Assembly (NCBI GenBank): GCA_022606425.2
Contig: JAHDVF020000527.1
Span: 620,001-684,000 of the forward strand
Direction of reading: 5' to 3'
Origin: Lepidostoma basale
Lineage: Eukaryota; Arthropoda; Insecta; Trichoptera; Lepidostomatidae
Length of the DNA stretch: 64,000 nt
Shown: one piece after another, positions 32,891 to 43,970 of the stretch
How positions within the stretch are numbered: the stretch's first letter is position 1
Layout of the letters: the number at the start of each line of letters is the position of its first letter
The notes under the pieces: generated by a model
What the model saw: the letters and a program-made list of their open reading frames with translations, nothing else
What the model was told of the DNA's origin: nothing
Database searches by the model: none
Translations under genes and position numbers: made by a program

Positions 32891-33424
32891 AAGGTTGATT
32901 TAATGATTTCAAAATTATGTAAATGACTACTACAATAGTGATGCTAAACCAACACACAAGAACATTACTATGAAAGCTTCTTTTCAGTTTTCATAAATAA
33001 ATAAACTATAAAAATTTACATCATTTAAAAAAAATTATTATTAAATGTAATGTAGTAGTAGTATTTAATTTTATTAGTAGTATTTGATAATTACACGTGT
33101 CAGTTTCAATTTAGAAACCATTAATTAGTTTATACAATTATTCATTTAAATCATGAATTTGAGAAGAAAAAACTAAAGACACGATGGAACCTGCTGGATA
33201 CTGGGCAACACTTAATGGATACCACATTGAAAATTTCATACAATTATTATTATCGTACAATTATATGGACTATGCCTGAAAGTTAGAGAGCTTTCTTCTC
33301 GCTATCGGTGCACCTTGGGGGGCATGCCCTCCTCTTGTGGAATATATTGCGGTGATATGTTGTAATTTATGAAAATATTATGACAAAAGTAATATGTATC
33401 CACATGGCTAATTTTGTTGAACAT

Positions 33425-33540
33425 TATGTGTTAAATTATTTTTATTTTGTTATTTTATTTTGTATAATTGTATTTTATATTATTTGTTTTATTTTGTGGA
33501 CAATCGAAATGTGCGCGGGAGATGCCTATTGGGCAGGTCA
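33425..33540 (+). repeat. Repeat family S copy joined to LINE-3
   Basis: TTTTATTTTGTTATTTTATT and AATGTGCGCGGGAGATGCC match, in reverse, 40580-40780 and 46060-46235. Here it runs into LINE-3 coding sequence at about 33530. Confidence 0.5.
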
Positions 33541-33745
33541 CGTAACCGGAAGCTCGGACGAAAAATGGACAAGAAGACTGCTGATTTGGAGACCACGGGC
33601 GGCAAAGAGAAGTGCAGGGCGACCGCAACTACGGTGGAAGGATGACCTGAACCAGGATACAGTCTGCACAAGACAGAGTGCCGTGGAAGCGAATGGAGGA
33701 GGCATTTGTCCAGTAGTGACGTGAATAGAGCGAAGAAGAAGAAAT
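33530..33745 (+). mobile_element. LINE-3 C-terminal fragment
   Basis: Encodes WAGHVTGSSDEKWTRRLLIW, RAAKRSAGRPQLRWKDDL, then in another frame the QDR.W.GGICPVV end. AAGAAGAAGAAATTT closes it. Confidence 0.7.
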
Positions 33746-33924
33746 TTTGTTAAAAATCCAGTTCCAACAATTCACGCAGAGTCCTCAAAAGATATATTTT
33801 TACCATTTTCTATTCACTACCAGTCCTGCAAACGGGTATTATTACCAACTTCCAGCAGACAATGAATTATTACAATAAACACATACTCGTAGTTATTAAG
33901 ATCACTTGGTGGAAATTTATTATA

Positions 33925-34366
33925 TATTATAAAAAAAACTTCGTAGAAATGAGATCACTAAGAAGAATGTGCGGGAAAACGTTGTATGATAGAATACCGA
34001 ACGATGAAATAAGAAAGAAATGTAAGGCAGATGACTGCATCATGAATAAAATTGAATAAGGATCTCTGAGATGGTTCGGACATATGGAAAAAATGGATGA
34101 GAGTAGAATGGTTAAAAAGTTGTACACAAGCAGCGTGAGTAGGAAAAGAAGCCGAGGACGACCGAGGAAAACATGGCATGACCAAATTAATCAATTACTA
34201 AAAGGCGGCCACATTCGAAGTCGGAATAATCGACGTGTGTGCATGGTACGATGTATGAATGTAGAGGAAGCCCGAGAGGTATGCCAGGACAGGCCAGTGT
34301 GGCGATCCATCCTCTCTGCCTACCCCTCCAGGGAAATGGCGTGATGGTTAGTTAGTTAGTTAGTTA
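33925..34366 (+). mobile_element. LINE-1 C-terminal fragment (second subfamily)
   Basis: Encodes EMRSLRRMCGKTLYDRIPND, RKKCKADDCIMNKI, a stop, then MEKMDESRMVKKLYTSSVSR, RGRPRKTWHDQINQLLKG and RCMNVEEAREVCQDRPVW, ending AYPSREMA and GTTAGTTAGTTAGTTAG. It shares with 43254-43762 the QLLKGG and KADECVMNK variants, so at least two LINE-1 subfamilies are present. Confidence 0.75.
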
Positions 34367-34699
34367 GTATAATAAAATAAAACAATGATTTTAAATAACG
34401 ACTTCTACTTTTGTCTTTGTTTCAACATCTTTAATATGCTACCTTACGGTTTTTAATATTGGCCAACAATTCTCTAACATCTCTGGCTCTCTGGTTTAGA
34501 GTTTATATTGCTGATCATATCGGTCCAAGGGATGTGCAATATTTTGCGGTGCAGCAGCATACAAAAGTATAGGCCAGAGCCAGACGTAGCATTTCACCAT
34601 TCTCTGACGAAGCTTCATATTAATAGTTGTATTTTATATAACTATGATATTTCGTTTCAGTTAAAAAGTTAGTTCTAAAGAGTTATATACTTGTGTAGA

Positions 34700-35000
34700 T
34701 CTCTATGAATGAACTGGTCTGTGTATAAACATCCAGATTATGGAGTGCACAGTAATCGAATAGGGAGTCACGCAATCAGCCCTACAATCTTATCATCTGG
34801 CGCTTATCTCGCTGACTGGGGAGGTTTTACAGAGCTTAATTGCCGGGAAAGCCTCCCCGAGCTTTCCCGACGTGCCCCGGAGACGCCCGAACCGGGTGCC
34901 GATGGCCGTTTAACGAAAATAACGGCACAGAACGGAAGCGGCTGAGATAACGCCGAACTGTTTCGTTTTAATCGTTACTTCGCGAGTTGGGGGCCAATTA
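34700..35000. other. Single-copy GC-rich island
   Basis: Contains CTGACTGGGGAGGTTTTAC, GAGCTTTCCCGACGTGCCC, ACGCCCGAACCGGGTGCCG and GGGGGCCAATTAGGC. A 78-codon ORF (34709-34945) shows no family resemblance. CCAATTAGG is a homeodomain-type core. 35000-35940 is AT-rich, without elements. Confidence 0.3.
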
Positions 35001-35946
35001 GGCTCGTAAAATTGTTTATTGCTTACTCCTTCGTATTATTTCTTAAGCAATATCTTAATTTGATCGCTTACGCTTCCTTGACCTGGGCTTACATGAGATT
35101 TTGATTCAGCTAATTGCCTAATTACACCAATACAATCATATCTTAAATTATTATACAATTATTCACGCTTTTATATGAAACAACAATAGCATTTTCGATA
35201 AGAAACATATGAACCTGGAGGTATTTACAATAAAGAATTTAATAATACTAACTAATTCGAAATACTCTTTGTTTTTATAAATTTGATATTATTGTTATTA
35301 AATTATGCGGTCACATATTGTACATAACTACAATTTTTCGTAATTCATTAACGTAAAATATTAACGTCTAATTTTTGACAAATTATTTGATTATAGTGTA
35401 AATTTATCAGAGGTTTTAATAAGAATAAAGGAGAGTATCAAAACCGATAGACAGCAAGCATGTGTGTAAAAATCAATATAGAATGCTATAATCTTATGAA
35501 AATAATTAAGATGCAGTATCCACAGTTATAAAAAATCGCAAGACATTCAACCAAAACCTTAATAATTATCAAACAGGAATATTCATCCGAGCAGTATGCG
35601 CTTACGCTGCTATCTTGCATACAAAAATACTCTCTGGGAGGGAGCAGTTTTTCCAAGCAGGACATTTTTTGTTAGCGGAATTAGCAGATTTTATTGCGAT
35701 TCTAAAACAGCGATCTCGTATCGATTTTTTACACATCTGTAAAAAAAAAATTCTTTCTAACCATATCAAAAAGTCATTTTTATCAAAAAAATGAGTTAGC
35801 AGTTTTGCATTCCTAGCCAACGATACGCAGTTTAAGATCATTGTAGAAAAAAATATTAAATACTACTTATTGAACGCTAAGGCATTAACACTGTAGAATT
35901 CCATAGTCATATACTACATAGTAATATTTTATTTATATTTTTACAC

Positions 35947-35978
35947 CTGGAGATGGAGGTATCCTCCGAAACATGTCG
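35947..35978 (+). repeat. Hammerhead-like core with perfect stem II (GGAGG family)
   Basis: CTGGAGA, an extra T, GGAGG, loop TAT, CCTCC, GAA, palindrome ACATGT, C. Stem II has 5 perfect GC-rich pairs. Four further copies are at 41910, 48265, 48375 and 57296, always preceded by TTTACACC or its variants. Confidence 0.55.
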
Positions 35979-36105
35979 TATTTTTGTAATATTTTTTTTA
36001 ATAATTAGTGGATTAAACAATGTTATTTTAAGTTCCCAAGTATATTAAACACTTTGCAAGAATTTTTATATCAGTGTTCAAGAAACAATAAAATATTCAT
36101 CTTAA

Positions 36106-36635
36106 CTAACTAACTCACCATCACGCCGTCTCCCCGGAGGGGTAGGCAGAAAGAATGGAACGCCACACTGTTCTGTCCTGACATACGTCTCTCGCTTCCT
36201 CTACATTCATACATCTTGTCATGCACGCACGCCGATTTTTCCGACTCCTCACGTGACCGACATTCAATATTTGATTGATTTGATCGTGCCACGTTTTCCT
36301 CGGCCTTCCTCTATTTCTAACTCCGTTCACGCCGTTTACATATACCTTCTTTACCATTCTGTCTTCACTCATTCTTTCCATGTGTCCAAACCATCTTAAT
36401 GACCCTTTCCTTATTTTGTTCATAACACTTTCATTCGCACCACATTCACTTCTTATACTTGCATTTGTCACTCTATCATAAACAGATTTGCCACACATTC
36501 GTCTTAGAGATCTCATTTCTACTGCATTTATTCTACTTTCATCCTTCTTTTGCCAGTTCCATGCTTCACTTCCATACATAAGGGTCGGCACAAGAACACC
36601 ATTGTGCACTGCAATCTTAGCTTTTTCATCTTAAA
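36106..36635 (-). mobile_element. LINE-1 C-terminal fragment (longest intact frame)
   Basis: An open frame of 162 codons with no stop: HNGVLVPTLMYGSEAWNWQK, then ESRINAVEMRSLRRMCGKSV, SECGANESVMNKIRKGSLRW, GHMERMSEDRMVKKVYVNG, GRPRKTWHDQINQILNVGHV, MTRCMNVEEARDVCQDRTV and SAYPSGETA. The tail complement CTAACTAACTCACC follows. It is 5'-truncated within the LVPTLMYG block (upstream part present at 2228-2430). It is the best reference copy in the window. Confidence 0.85.
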
Positions 36636-37390
36636 TGATATTCATCTTAAATGATTTATGATTTATTAATTATTTAACCACCCGATTTTTTAATTTTACT
36701 CATCTGTACAATCAAGATTGGTATGACGTATGAATAAAAAGTGCATTATTTTCTGTTAGAACTACAGACCAGAATCGCATCGTTTATAAGTTATATAGAT
36801 ACGTAATTTCAGCATGTTATATGGTTGTCAAATTGTTTGACTGTCGTGTTAGCCTGACCACAGAGCGGGGGGACAAGAGCCTGACATTAGTGTGTCCACA
36901 CGTCTGATTAGATAATAAACCGTTCTGGTTAATTCGGACAAACACAAGACAATGGACCAGCGGGTAATATGTTGGGCCAACATAATCAAGGGGCATGGTC
37001 GCACTACACAATCAATTAACGTTATTCTGACCTCTTCGTACGGAAATATGTTTGATTGTTTATGTGTATAGATAGACATAATAATAATTATATTCCCTTA
37101 CTGGTGCTATGTAGCTAGAACACTTGGGTTTTCATGGTTTTCTTCTTCTTGTTGTTGTTCTTCTCCTATTGGATCTAGGACAAGATCATGGCTATGTCTA
37201 CCCTTGATAATTCTATTTCTACCCTTGACAACCTTAGAAGTTCAGTTGTAAATTTACTTATCACTCATCATTAGTAGAAAAACCTTGAAATTGTTTTATT
37301 TAACTACTCAAAAATTTGTATTATATGGTTTCTCCCCCACCCTTACGATTTCAAATTCAAAATAAGGACACTGTTTGGCGATTAGGTTCA

Positions 37391-37427
37391 GTTTGAGAAT
37401 GCCCTCGCAAGGCGAAACAAATTTGTC
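37391..37427 (+). repeat. Hammerhead-like core (ACAAATTTGT palindrome)
   Basis: GTTTGAGAAT, GCC, loop CTCGCAA, GGC, GAA, the 10-base perfect palindrome ACAAATTTGT, C. Followed by TTAAATCCAAGTAAAACCA as in the 5700-5909 element, of which it is one arm. Confidence 0.5.
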
Positions 37428-37589
37428 ACAATTAATGTAATTTATATAAATTAAATCCAAGTAAAACCACAAAACAATCGTGTTTACTATTATAAATTAA
37501 AAGTGTAACATTGTGTCGTAATATTTCGCATTGAAGTTAATAGAATAATACAACTGAATATAATTAAACTTTGTATTTTCAAAACACTT

Positions 37590-37803
37590 TATTTTTTTCT
37601 TTTCACAGACAAGTTTCGGTTACGAGATGACCTTTTTTGATGAAAGTATTTTAACAAATGTGAATTTAAATGTAAGATGTCACAGATCGTCAGATCTATT
37701 AAAAGAAGAAGAAGAAGCTAATTTAAATTGTAACGATAAAAAATTTATCGGTGTAAATTTTCGAGAATCGAAAAAGGTTGTGTCACGACCGAAACATGTT
37801 TAA
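37590..37803. repeat. Hammerhead-like element interrupted by a LINE-4 stub
   Basis: The plus core near 37764-37802 has GGTTG, loop, CGACC, GAA, ACATGT, T. The left arm has a minus AAACTTGTCT-type end at 37605-37615. LINE-4 sequence of about 45 bases (37678-37722: CAGATCGTCAGATC, then a GAAGAAGAAGAAG run) sits between the arms, an extremely short 3'-end insertion. Confidence 0.45.
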
Positions 37804-38094
37804 AAAAAGTTAAATAAAGCATAGCGAAAATACAAAATTTGATACTATTTATTTATATGTGAATCCTCAACACAAAGTGAAGTCGAATATCGGAGAAATA
37901 CACAATTCTCTATTAACATTATTTAGATCATAATCTTATTACTAATATAGTACAATAATACATATATAAAACGAATAATTTCCTCGATACCAAATATTCT
38001 GAAATTATTTTTTTTGTGTGCATTCACAAATATTTTATTATTTTTTTACTATCCCTATTTAAAATAAAATAAAATAAAAACACTGCACTTCGTT

Positions 38095-38245
38095 TTTCAC
38101 CACTATACGGTTATTTTAATTGCCGACTAGTTTCGCTTGTACCCAAGCTTCCTTAGGGCTTCTTAATAACATTGTTTTTTACGAAGCCCTGGGTACAAGC
38201 GAAACTAATCGGCAATTAAAATAACAGTATTTAAGTACAGTGATT
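38095..38245. repeat. Inverted repeat with hammerhead-like cores (ACTAGT palindrome)
   Basis: Ends CACCACTATACGGTTATTTT and AAAATAACAGTATTT...GTG. The minus core at 38124-38157 reads CTAAGGA, A, GCTTG, loop GGTA, CAAGC, GAA, ACTAGT, C, with 5 perfect stem II pairs. The right arm (38181-38213) keeps GTACAAGC, GAA, ACTAAT, C. Confidence 0.55.
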
Positions 38246-38419
38246 TTATATTTTTTATTTTAAATTCAAATAATAATAAAAAATTTAAATGTCTTAACAC
38301 AAAGTGAATGCTTCATACGAAAAATTAATATTTTATTGATTTTAAAGTGCACTATAGCAAATCGAATATATTACAAGTATTCGCTTAAATCAAAACGTCA
38401 AATAAAATAGAATCATTAA

Positions 38420-38830
38420 TCGAGGGTAGAGTATCATCGACTGTCGAAGGGTGGTAGTACAATAAATTATTGTTTCAAATACGAAAAACGCCCGAAACAA
38501 AGCTGGCAAAAGTTCGTCAGAGCTTCGGTACGATCCATTAATTCGGTTCATAATTGTATTCAACAATGGCTCTGGAGCACAAAGCAGAGTGGTTATCGCT
38601 TACAGATCGCAGTTACTGCAATGTTCAAGGACTGCCAATGGTTCCAATCAATTTAGTGAAATAATTACGTAACTCAGTGTAGTTGGATACAATAGCCGAG
38701 TGGGCTGAAGGGGATTGTCGAACGGTAAACGGAGTCGTTAGTTGATATGGGAGGCGGCCGCTGAGTTGGCCCCGCATACACTAGCGCCGGTTCGCGCGAA
38801 CCGGTTGCTACGGGGAACACATAACAACGA
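38420..38830. other. Single-copy island in the giant intron
   Basis: Contains GAGTATCATCGACTGTCG, AACGCCCGAAACAAAGCTGG, CGATCCATTAATTCGG (homeodomain-type ATTA core), GGAGGCGGCCGCTGAGTTGG and CTAGCGCCGGTTCGCGCG. No coding signature and no match elsewhere. It is a candidate enhancer by position and composition only. Confidence 0.3.
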
Positions 38831-38929
38831 TATAGATAAGAAATAAAATGTTTTATTTACTTTCGTATGAAGAACTTGATTTGTGTTTTTTTAATGTATA
38901 CAGTAAGCGCCAAACAAGTTTTGAGGACT

Positions 38930-39258
38930 TCCGAAATGAAGACACTGATGACGATAGCAGGCAAGACACTGAGGGATCGTGTGAGGAACACCAGAATAAG
39001 AGAGATATGTGAGGTTGAGGATATTATAAGATAGAGCAGACGAACCGGAGCGAAAAATGGACTGGTACGGTCATGTTCAAAGAATGGACTCCACCAGACT
39101 CCCCTCTATTGCATTGCATAATCAACCTCATGGAAAATATGGAAAATATGCTCACCTTCTAAAATATGGAAGGACAGCTGGGAATCTAACTCACAGGAGG
39201 AGCAACTCTCTGGAGAACAGACCACATAGGTCTACCATAAGGAAGAAGAAGAAGAAAA
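38930..39258 (+). mobile_element. LINE-4 C-terminal fragment
   Basis: In shifting frames it encodes SEMKTLMTIAGKTLRDRVRN, REICEVEDII, then MDWYGHVQRMDSTRLPSIAL and NQPHG, ending GGAAGAAGAAGAAGAAAAAG. Three-letter tail as in other LINE-4 ends. Confidence 0.65.
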
Positions 39259-39261
39259 AGA

Positions 39262-39530
39262 ATGCATATAAATACTTGTAGACAAATACTGGATCTTACC
39301 CATTACGGGTGTACCATATTAATCATTAAGAATTAATTGTATCTCAAAAGCGACGAAGATGTTTGATGTAAATCAAATAATTGTTAGACGTGGTGTTCGT
39401 AGAAGGGCGAAATGAAGAATGTTGTATTACATAAAGTGATCGCTTAACCCAACCAATGACAGGTCATAATTCCTGTAAACGCCTCGACCACCATATTCTG
39501 TTTCCAAATAATTTACATCTTCGTCTCTAT
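39262..39530. repeat. Family R repeat, rearranged as opposed halves
   Basis: Plus-strand start (ATACTTGTAGACAAATACTG at 39271) to about 39374, then minus-strand remainder with AGTGATCGCTTAACCCAAC and CCTGTAAACGCCTCGACCAC to 39530. Same head-to-head pattern as 16838-17056. Confidence 0.55.
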
Positions 39531-39609
39531 TGAAAATATTTCTTCAATATTCGCTATGACTTTGTGTTGTGGATTCACATTTGAATAAATACAATTTATT
39601 TAAAAACAT

Positions 39610-39800
39610 GTTTTAAAAATGCAGTACGGAGTACGGCGGCAAAGTAGACTGAGAAAAACATGGCATGACCAAATCAATCAAATTTTAATGGTCGGCCATG
39701 TTAGTTGTCGGAAGATTCGACGTGTGTGCATGACTCGCTGTACGAATGTGGAGAAAGCTATGGGGGTATGTCAGGATATAGTAGTATTAGGCTTGATGGT
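39610..39800 (+). mobile_element. LINE-1 fragment
   Basis: Encodes RKTWHDQINQILMVGHVS, then RRVCMTRCTNVEKAMGVCQD, and is cut before the AYP end (GGCTTGATGGTTTGTTG). Degenerate. Confidence 0.6.
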
Positions 39801-39951
39801 TTGTTGTTTTTATTGAAAATACAAAGTGCAAATTTATTTATTCAAATGAAAACACTTACATATATTGTTATAACATTGCTTCAATTATTTATTCTTAACT
39901 TTGTTAAAGTATTTGTTCTATATTCACCATAACTTTGTGTTTGGATTCCGA

Positions 39952-40045
39952 ATTGAACAATATATATTACTTGGTAAAACAACATACTTTATTGTACTTA
40001 AACAAAGTGTGTTGTTTTACCAAGTAATGTATATTGTTCAATTCG
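39952..40045. repeat. Small inverted repeat
   Basis: CGAATTGAACAATATA with TTACTTGGTAAAACAACA, mirrored as TGTTGTTTTACCAAGTAA and TATTGTTCAATTCG around a 10-20 base centre. No GAAAC box. A related word occurs at 30000-30020 (TATATTGTTCAATTATGAAT). Confidence 0.55.
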
Positions 40046-40239
40046 TTAAGGTAATTACAAATATTGTTTCTATGCCTTTGGTGGAATTGCAAAATCTCAT
40101 TTCTATTTGTTTACATAATTATTCATAAATATAAGTTAACAAATTAAAATTACAACCCTTAAAACACAACTATATGAAACCACGTGTATTTTTAGGTGGT
40201 CACATACATTATTGACATTCTGTTTTACTGCCAATCGGT

Positions 40240-40445
40240 TTCGATATTAAAAATTAATTGTATCTCAATAGAGACGAAGACGAAAATTATTTGGAAACAA
40301 AATATGGTGGTCGAGGCGTATACAGGACTTACGACCTGTCATTGGTTGGGTAAAGCGATCGCTTTATGTAATGCAACATTCCCCATTCCGCCCTTCTACG
40401 AACACCACGTCTGACAGTTATTTGAAAGTTGTATATGTCCATGTT
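40240..40445 (+). repeat. Family R repeat copy
   Basis: AATTGTATCTCAATAGAGAC, then GGTGGTCGAGGCGTATACAG, AAAGCGATCGCTTTATG and CATGTTGAGGAACATTTC. Lacks the first 60 bases of the best copies. Confidence 0.55.
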
Positions 40446-40499
40446 GAGGAACATTTCATAAAATATTTCGATATATTCTTAATTTTAGCGATCGCACAG

Positions 40500-40790
40500 A
40501 AAATTAACTAACTAACTAACTAACCATCACGCCGTCTCCCCGAAAGGGTAGGCAGAAAGAATAGACTGTCACACTTTTACTGATGCCGCACTCCATCCTT
40601 CTCTTTTCGCTCCGCGGGAGACGCAGTGTGATGGGTTGCGAACCTCATCGCCACCAATAGGCATCTCCCGCACACACTTCGATCGTCCAATACCCACAAA
40701 ATAAATCTAAAACAAATAATATAAAATACAATGATATAAAATAAAATAACAAAATAAAAATAATTTAACACAAAATGTTAATTTTAGATG
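40500..40790 (-). repeat. LINE-1 tail fused to repeat family S
   Basis: 40504-40580 is the complement of the LINE-1 end (CTAACTAACTAACCATCACG, GGTAGGCAGAAAGAAT). It passes without a gap into family S (GATGCCGCACTCCATCCTTC, GGGAGACGCAGTGTGATGGG, GGCATCTCCCGCACACACTT). The same junction recurs at about 46050. Confidence 0.55.
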
Positions 40791-41088
40791 AGCACATATT
40801 GTCTATTTAATTAATGTTCCACGAATCCACCGTTTTTTAAATTAGCACATAATGTAATAACACATAATGTTTTTTTCGATGTTGCTGTTGACATGTTGTT
40901 GTTGACATGGACGATCCGGACTTTTGTGTTTATTTAATTTATGTTACACGTATCCACCGTTTTTTTTAAATTAGCTGTAATTAGGCACTTAACCAGCAAG
41001 AACTTAAAAATAATATTAAAGAAATTATTCAAATTGTGATTTTACTGAAATCTCTTGATGGAAGTTCATTTTAAATAATAATTAAATA

Positions 41089-41270
41089 AAACGATGTTTT
41101 TTAACTACTTCCACTTTTGTCTTTATTAAGACAGCGACCGGTTTTGCCTGGCTCGCTGGCATCGACAGACTGGTCAAGGAAGACTGGACCAGTCTGTCGA
41201 TGCCAGCGAGCCTGGCGAAACCGCTCGCTGTCTTAATAAAGACAAAAGTGGAAGTAGTTAAAAAACATCG
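41089..41270. repeat. Near-perfect inverted repeat with two hammerhead-like cores (ACCGGT family)
   Basis: Arms match from AACGATGTTTTTTAACTAC outward through TTTATTAAGACAGCG. Minus core 41132-41172, plus core 41190-41230. Plus: CAGT, CTGTCGA, T, GCCAG, loop CGAGC, CTGGC, GAA, ACCGCT, C, GCTG. CAGT and GCTG make a 4-pair stem I. In the minus copy stem III is ACCGGT but the GAA is AAA. Each arm thus lost a different key base. Confidence 0.6.
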
Positions 41271-41909
41271 TTTTATTTAATTATTATATTCAAATTGTCA
41301 TTGGAATTAAGTTTATCAAAAATTTTGTTTATAATTGTGTCCGAGAATATTATGCTGCTTAGCGTCGTGGGATTTTGAATTGAAAAATAATTTCAATTGG
41401 CTTACGTAAACAGAAAATGAATAAAATATTGAATTATTCTGACTTTCTGTATGGTATGTGTAACAGGCGAAACATATTTTTTTTGCCGAATCTTGAAACG
41501 GTTTTAATGACTGTGTCCGGGACATCCCTAATGGATGCATTGAAACAGCCGCGTGGAGAGGTGGTGTATGCAGTCTATTGCGGCCTGGGCACGTGCTGAG
41601 CTTGTTGGGAGTCAAGATCGGTTCAGAAAGTGTAATTTAACCGCCCCATTGACTGGGATATTTATGACAGATCGCGCGAAGTTCAAGTGTCGAAGTCATG
41701 CGAGTAATATTTTTCAATGAGCAATTAAGATAGTGTATGTAATGTGCCTGGTAGCGTTTTTTTTACCCCTTAGATTGAAAATATATTTTTTAACTTAAAT
41801 ATAAATAATACGAAAAGGTCTTTGGAATTGTAAAAAAACAACGCTGTTTATATTCCACTTTATTTTTTTAAATATCTTTATACAATAACACATATTCGAG
41901 TATTTACAC

Positions 41910-41941
41910 CCGAGGATGGAGGTTACCTCCGAAACATGTTG
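41910..41941 (+). repeat. Hammerhead-like core (GGAGG family)
   Basis: CCGAGGA, T, GGAGGT, loop, ACCTCC, GAA, ACATGT, T. Preceded by TATTTACA. Stem II is perfect. C4 replaces U in the core. Confidence 0.5.
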
Positions 41942-41991
41942 TGGTTAATATTTTTATTGCATATGAATATTTAATAAATTAAAGAGGAACT

Positions 41992-42450
41992 TGAACAACT
42001 GTCAAAAGAAGGATGAAAGTAGAATAAATGCAGTAGAAATGAGATCTGTAAGACGAATGTGTGAATACTCTATGTATGATAGAGTGTCGAATGTAAAAAT
42101 AACTTAGAAGTGAATGCGGTGCGAATGATGGTGTTATGAACAAAATAATGAAAGGACCATTAAGATGGTTTGGACATATGGAAAGAATGAATAAAGAAAG
42201 AAAGGTAAATAAATTATACGTTATCGATATAAATGGAACCAAAAATAGAGGAAGACCGAGGAAAACGTGGCACGATCAAATAAATCAAATATTGAATGTC
42301 GGCCACGTGAGTGTCAGAGTAATCGACGCGCGTGCATGACACGATGTATGAATATTAAGAAAGCTAGAGAAATATGTGAAATATAAATGTGTGGCAGTCC
42401 ATTATTTCTGCCTACCCCTTCGGGGAGACGGCGTGATGGTTAGTTAGTTA
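41992..42450 (+). mobile_element. LINE-1 C-terminal fragment
   Basis: In several frames encodes EMRSVRRMCEYSMYDRVSN, NKIMKGPLRWFGHMERMNKE, KNRGRPRKTWHDQINQILNV and ARACMTRCMN, ending CTACCCCTTCGGGGAGACGG then GTTAGTTAGTTAGTTA. Confidence 0.75.
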
Positions 42451-42935
42451 GTTAAGAGGAACATTTTGTTTTGCTATATTTTTTATATATGAAACAAAAA
42501 TAATAAAATAATGTTAAAACGTATATGGGTTCATAAAATATATTATCACAGTATTAAAATAATTAGAATTTTAGCTTAAACAGCTATTCCGCTCGCGGCG
42601 CGTAGCTTCGTAGCCTCGTAGCGCCGTAGACCGAGAGAATAAGCAAACCTAATAGAAATCGGTAAGTGATTAGAATTTGAAGGATGTTCACTGAATACCA
42701 AGTAATGTTGTTTTACGCGAGAGCGCTGAGTGATGAAAATTTCGAATGAGTATGTAATAGTTTAGTTACGTGATATGAATGAAAAGATTTTATTTTTAGT
42801 AACTTAATAAATGTAATAGAAGATATATAAGAAGGATTGTTTGCAAAACCGATTGTGGATCACTCGAAAAACAATGAAAAACTACAGTTTGTTATATTTG
42901 AAGTTTGATGATTCAATATCCCATTTCTGGTGGTC

Positions 42936-43112
42936 CCGAGGTTGGGCTGAGTGGCAACAGCTCTGGCTGCCACGCCAAAGGTCCCGGGTTCGATTTACGG
43001 TGATAACAGTGTGATTCTCACACTTTTTTTGATCTGGTGTAAAAATCACGTTACAATAAAATGGCAATAGATTAGCTACCTTTCACATATCATGGGAATC
43101 AATATGATAGCT
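42936..43112 (+). mobile_element. tRNA-derived SINE-A copy
   Basis: Head: GGCTGAGTGGCAACAGCTC (A-box-like), CCACGCCAAAGGTCCCGGGT and TCGATT (B-box). Body: AACAGTGTGATTCTCACAC, TCTGGTGTAAAAATCACG, AATGGCAATAGATTAGC and CATATCATGGGAATCAATAT. The body is shared with 58404 and, in reverse, 22378. It depends on LINE machinery for movement, partner unknown. Confidence 0.75.
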
Positions 43113-43253
43113 ATACCCTTTACATTGATTTGACTCAAGCTGTGTTTTTTTTAAGAAATGTTTTCAACAAAATAATAATAAAAAATATATAATATATGTC
43201 GACGTAAGACATTATTCTTTTGTAATTTAAATAACAAAATGTCACTCATATCT

Positions 43254-43762
43254 CTAACTAACTAACTAACCATCACGCCGTGTCCTCGGAGGAGTAGGCA
43301 GAGAGGATGGATCGCCATATTGTTTTATCCCGGCATAATTCTCGCGCCCCTTCTAAATTCACACATTGTAAGATGCACTCTTGTCGATTGTTCCTACTTC
43401 GAATATTGCCGCCTTTCAGTAGTTGATTAATTTGGTCATGCCATATCTCCCTTGGCCTTCCTCGACTTCTTTTCCCATTCACACTACTTGTATATACCTT
43501 TTGAATCATTCTTCCCACATCCATTCGTTCCATATGTCCAAACCATCTTAGTGACCCTCTCTTGATTTTATTTATCACGCATTCATCCGCCTTACATTCC
43601 TTCCTTACTTCACCATTAGATATTATATCATAAATTGTTTTTTCGCACATTCTTTTTGTGACCTCATTTCTACGGCATTTATCCTACTTTCATCCTTTTT
43701 CTGCCTACTCCAAGCTTCACTTCTTTTCATAAGAGTCGGGACTAGAACTGCATTGTGTGTGA
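43254..43762 (-). mobile_element. LINE-1 C-terminal fragment (second subfamily)
   Basis: A 125-codon open frame reads CEKTIYDIISNGEVRKECKA, ECVINKIKRGSLRWFGHMER, RSRGRPREIWHDQINQLLK and EGARELCRDKTIWRSILSAY. The upstream part (LVPTLMK..EAWSRQKKDES) is in a second frame above 43650. Tail complement CTAACTAACTAACTAACCAT at 43255. Confidence 0.8.
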
Positions 43763-43932
43763 GATGTATAAACTGTTTTAATGAGCTAACAGTGGTATCT
43801 AAATGGTTTATTCAATACTAAGCAAGTAATCGTAGTACATTAAATATTTTTAGGATTATCCATTGATTCATGATTAAGTTAACAATTTTATTATACATAC
43901 GTAATACAATTTATTTTTGATTAGAGATTGTA

Positions 43933-43970
43933 ACGACAGCTGTTTTGCCAACCTATGTGACAATCATCAG
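43933..43970 (-). repeat. Hammerhead-like core, single arm (ACAGCTGT family)
   Basis: CTGATGA, then TTGTCAC, ATAG, GTTGGC, AAAA instead of GAAA, CAGCTGT, C. Stem II has decayed. 43975-44528 beyond is AT-rich with no element recognised. Confidence 0.45.
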
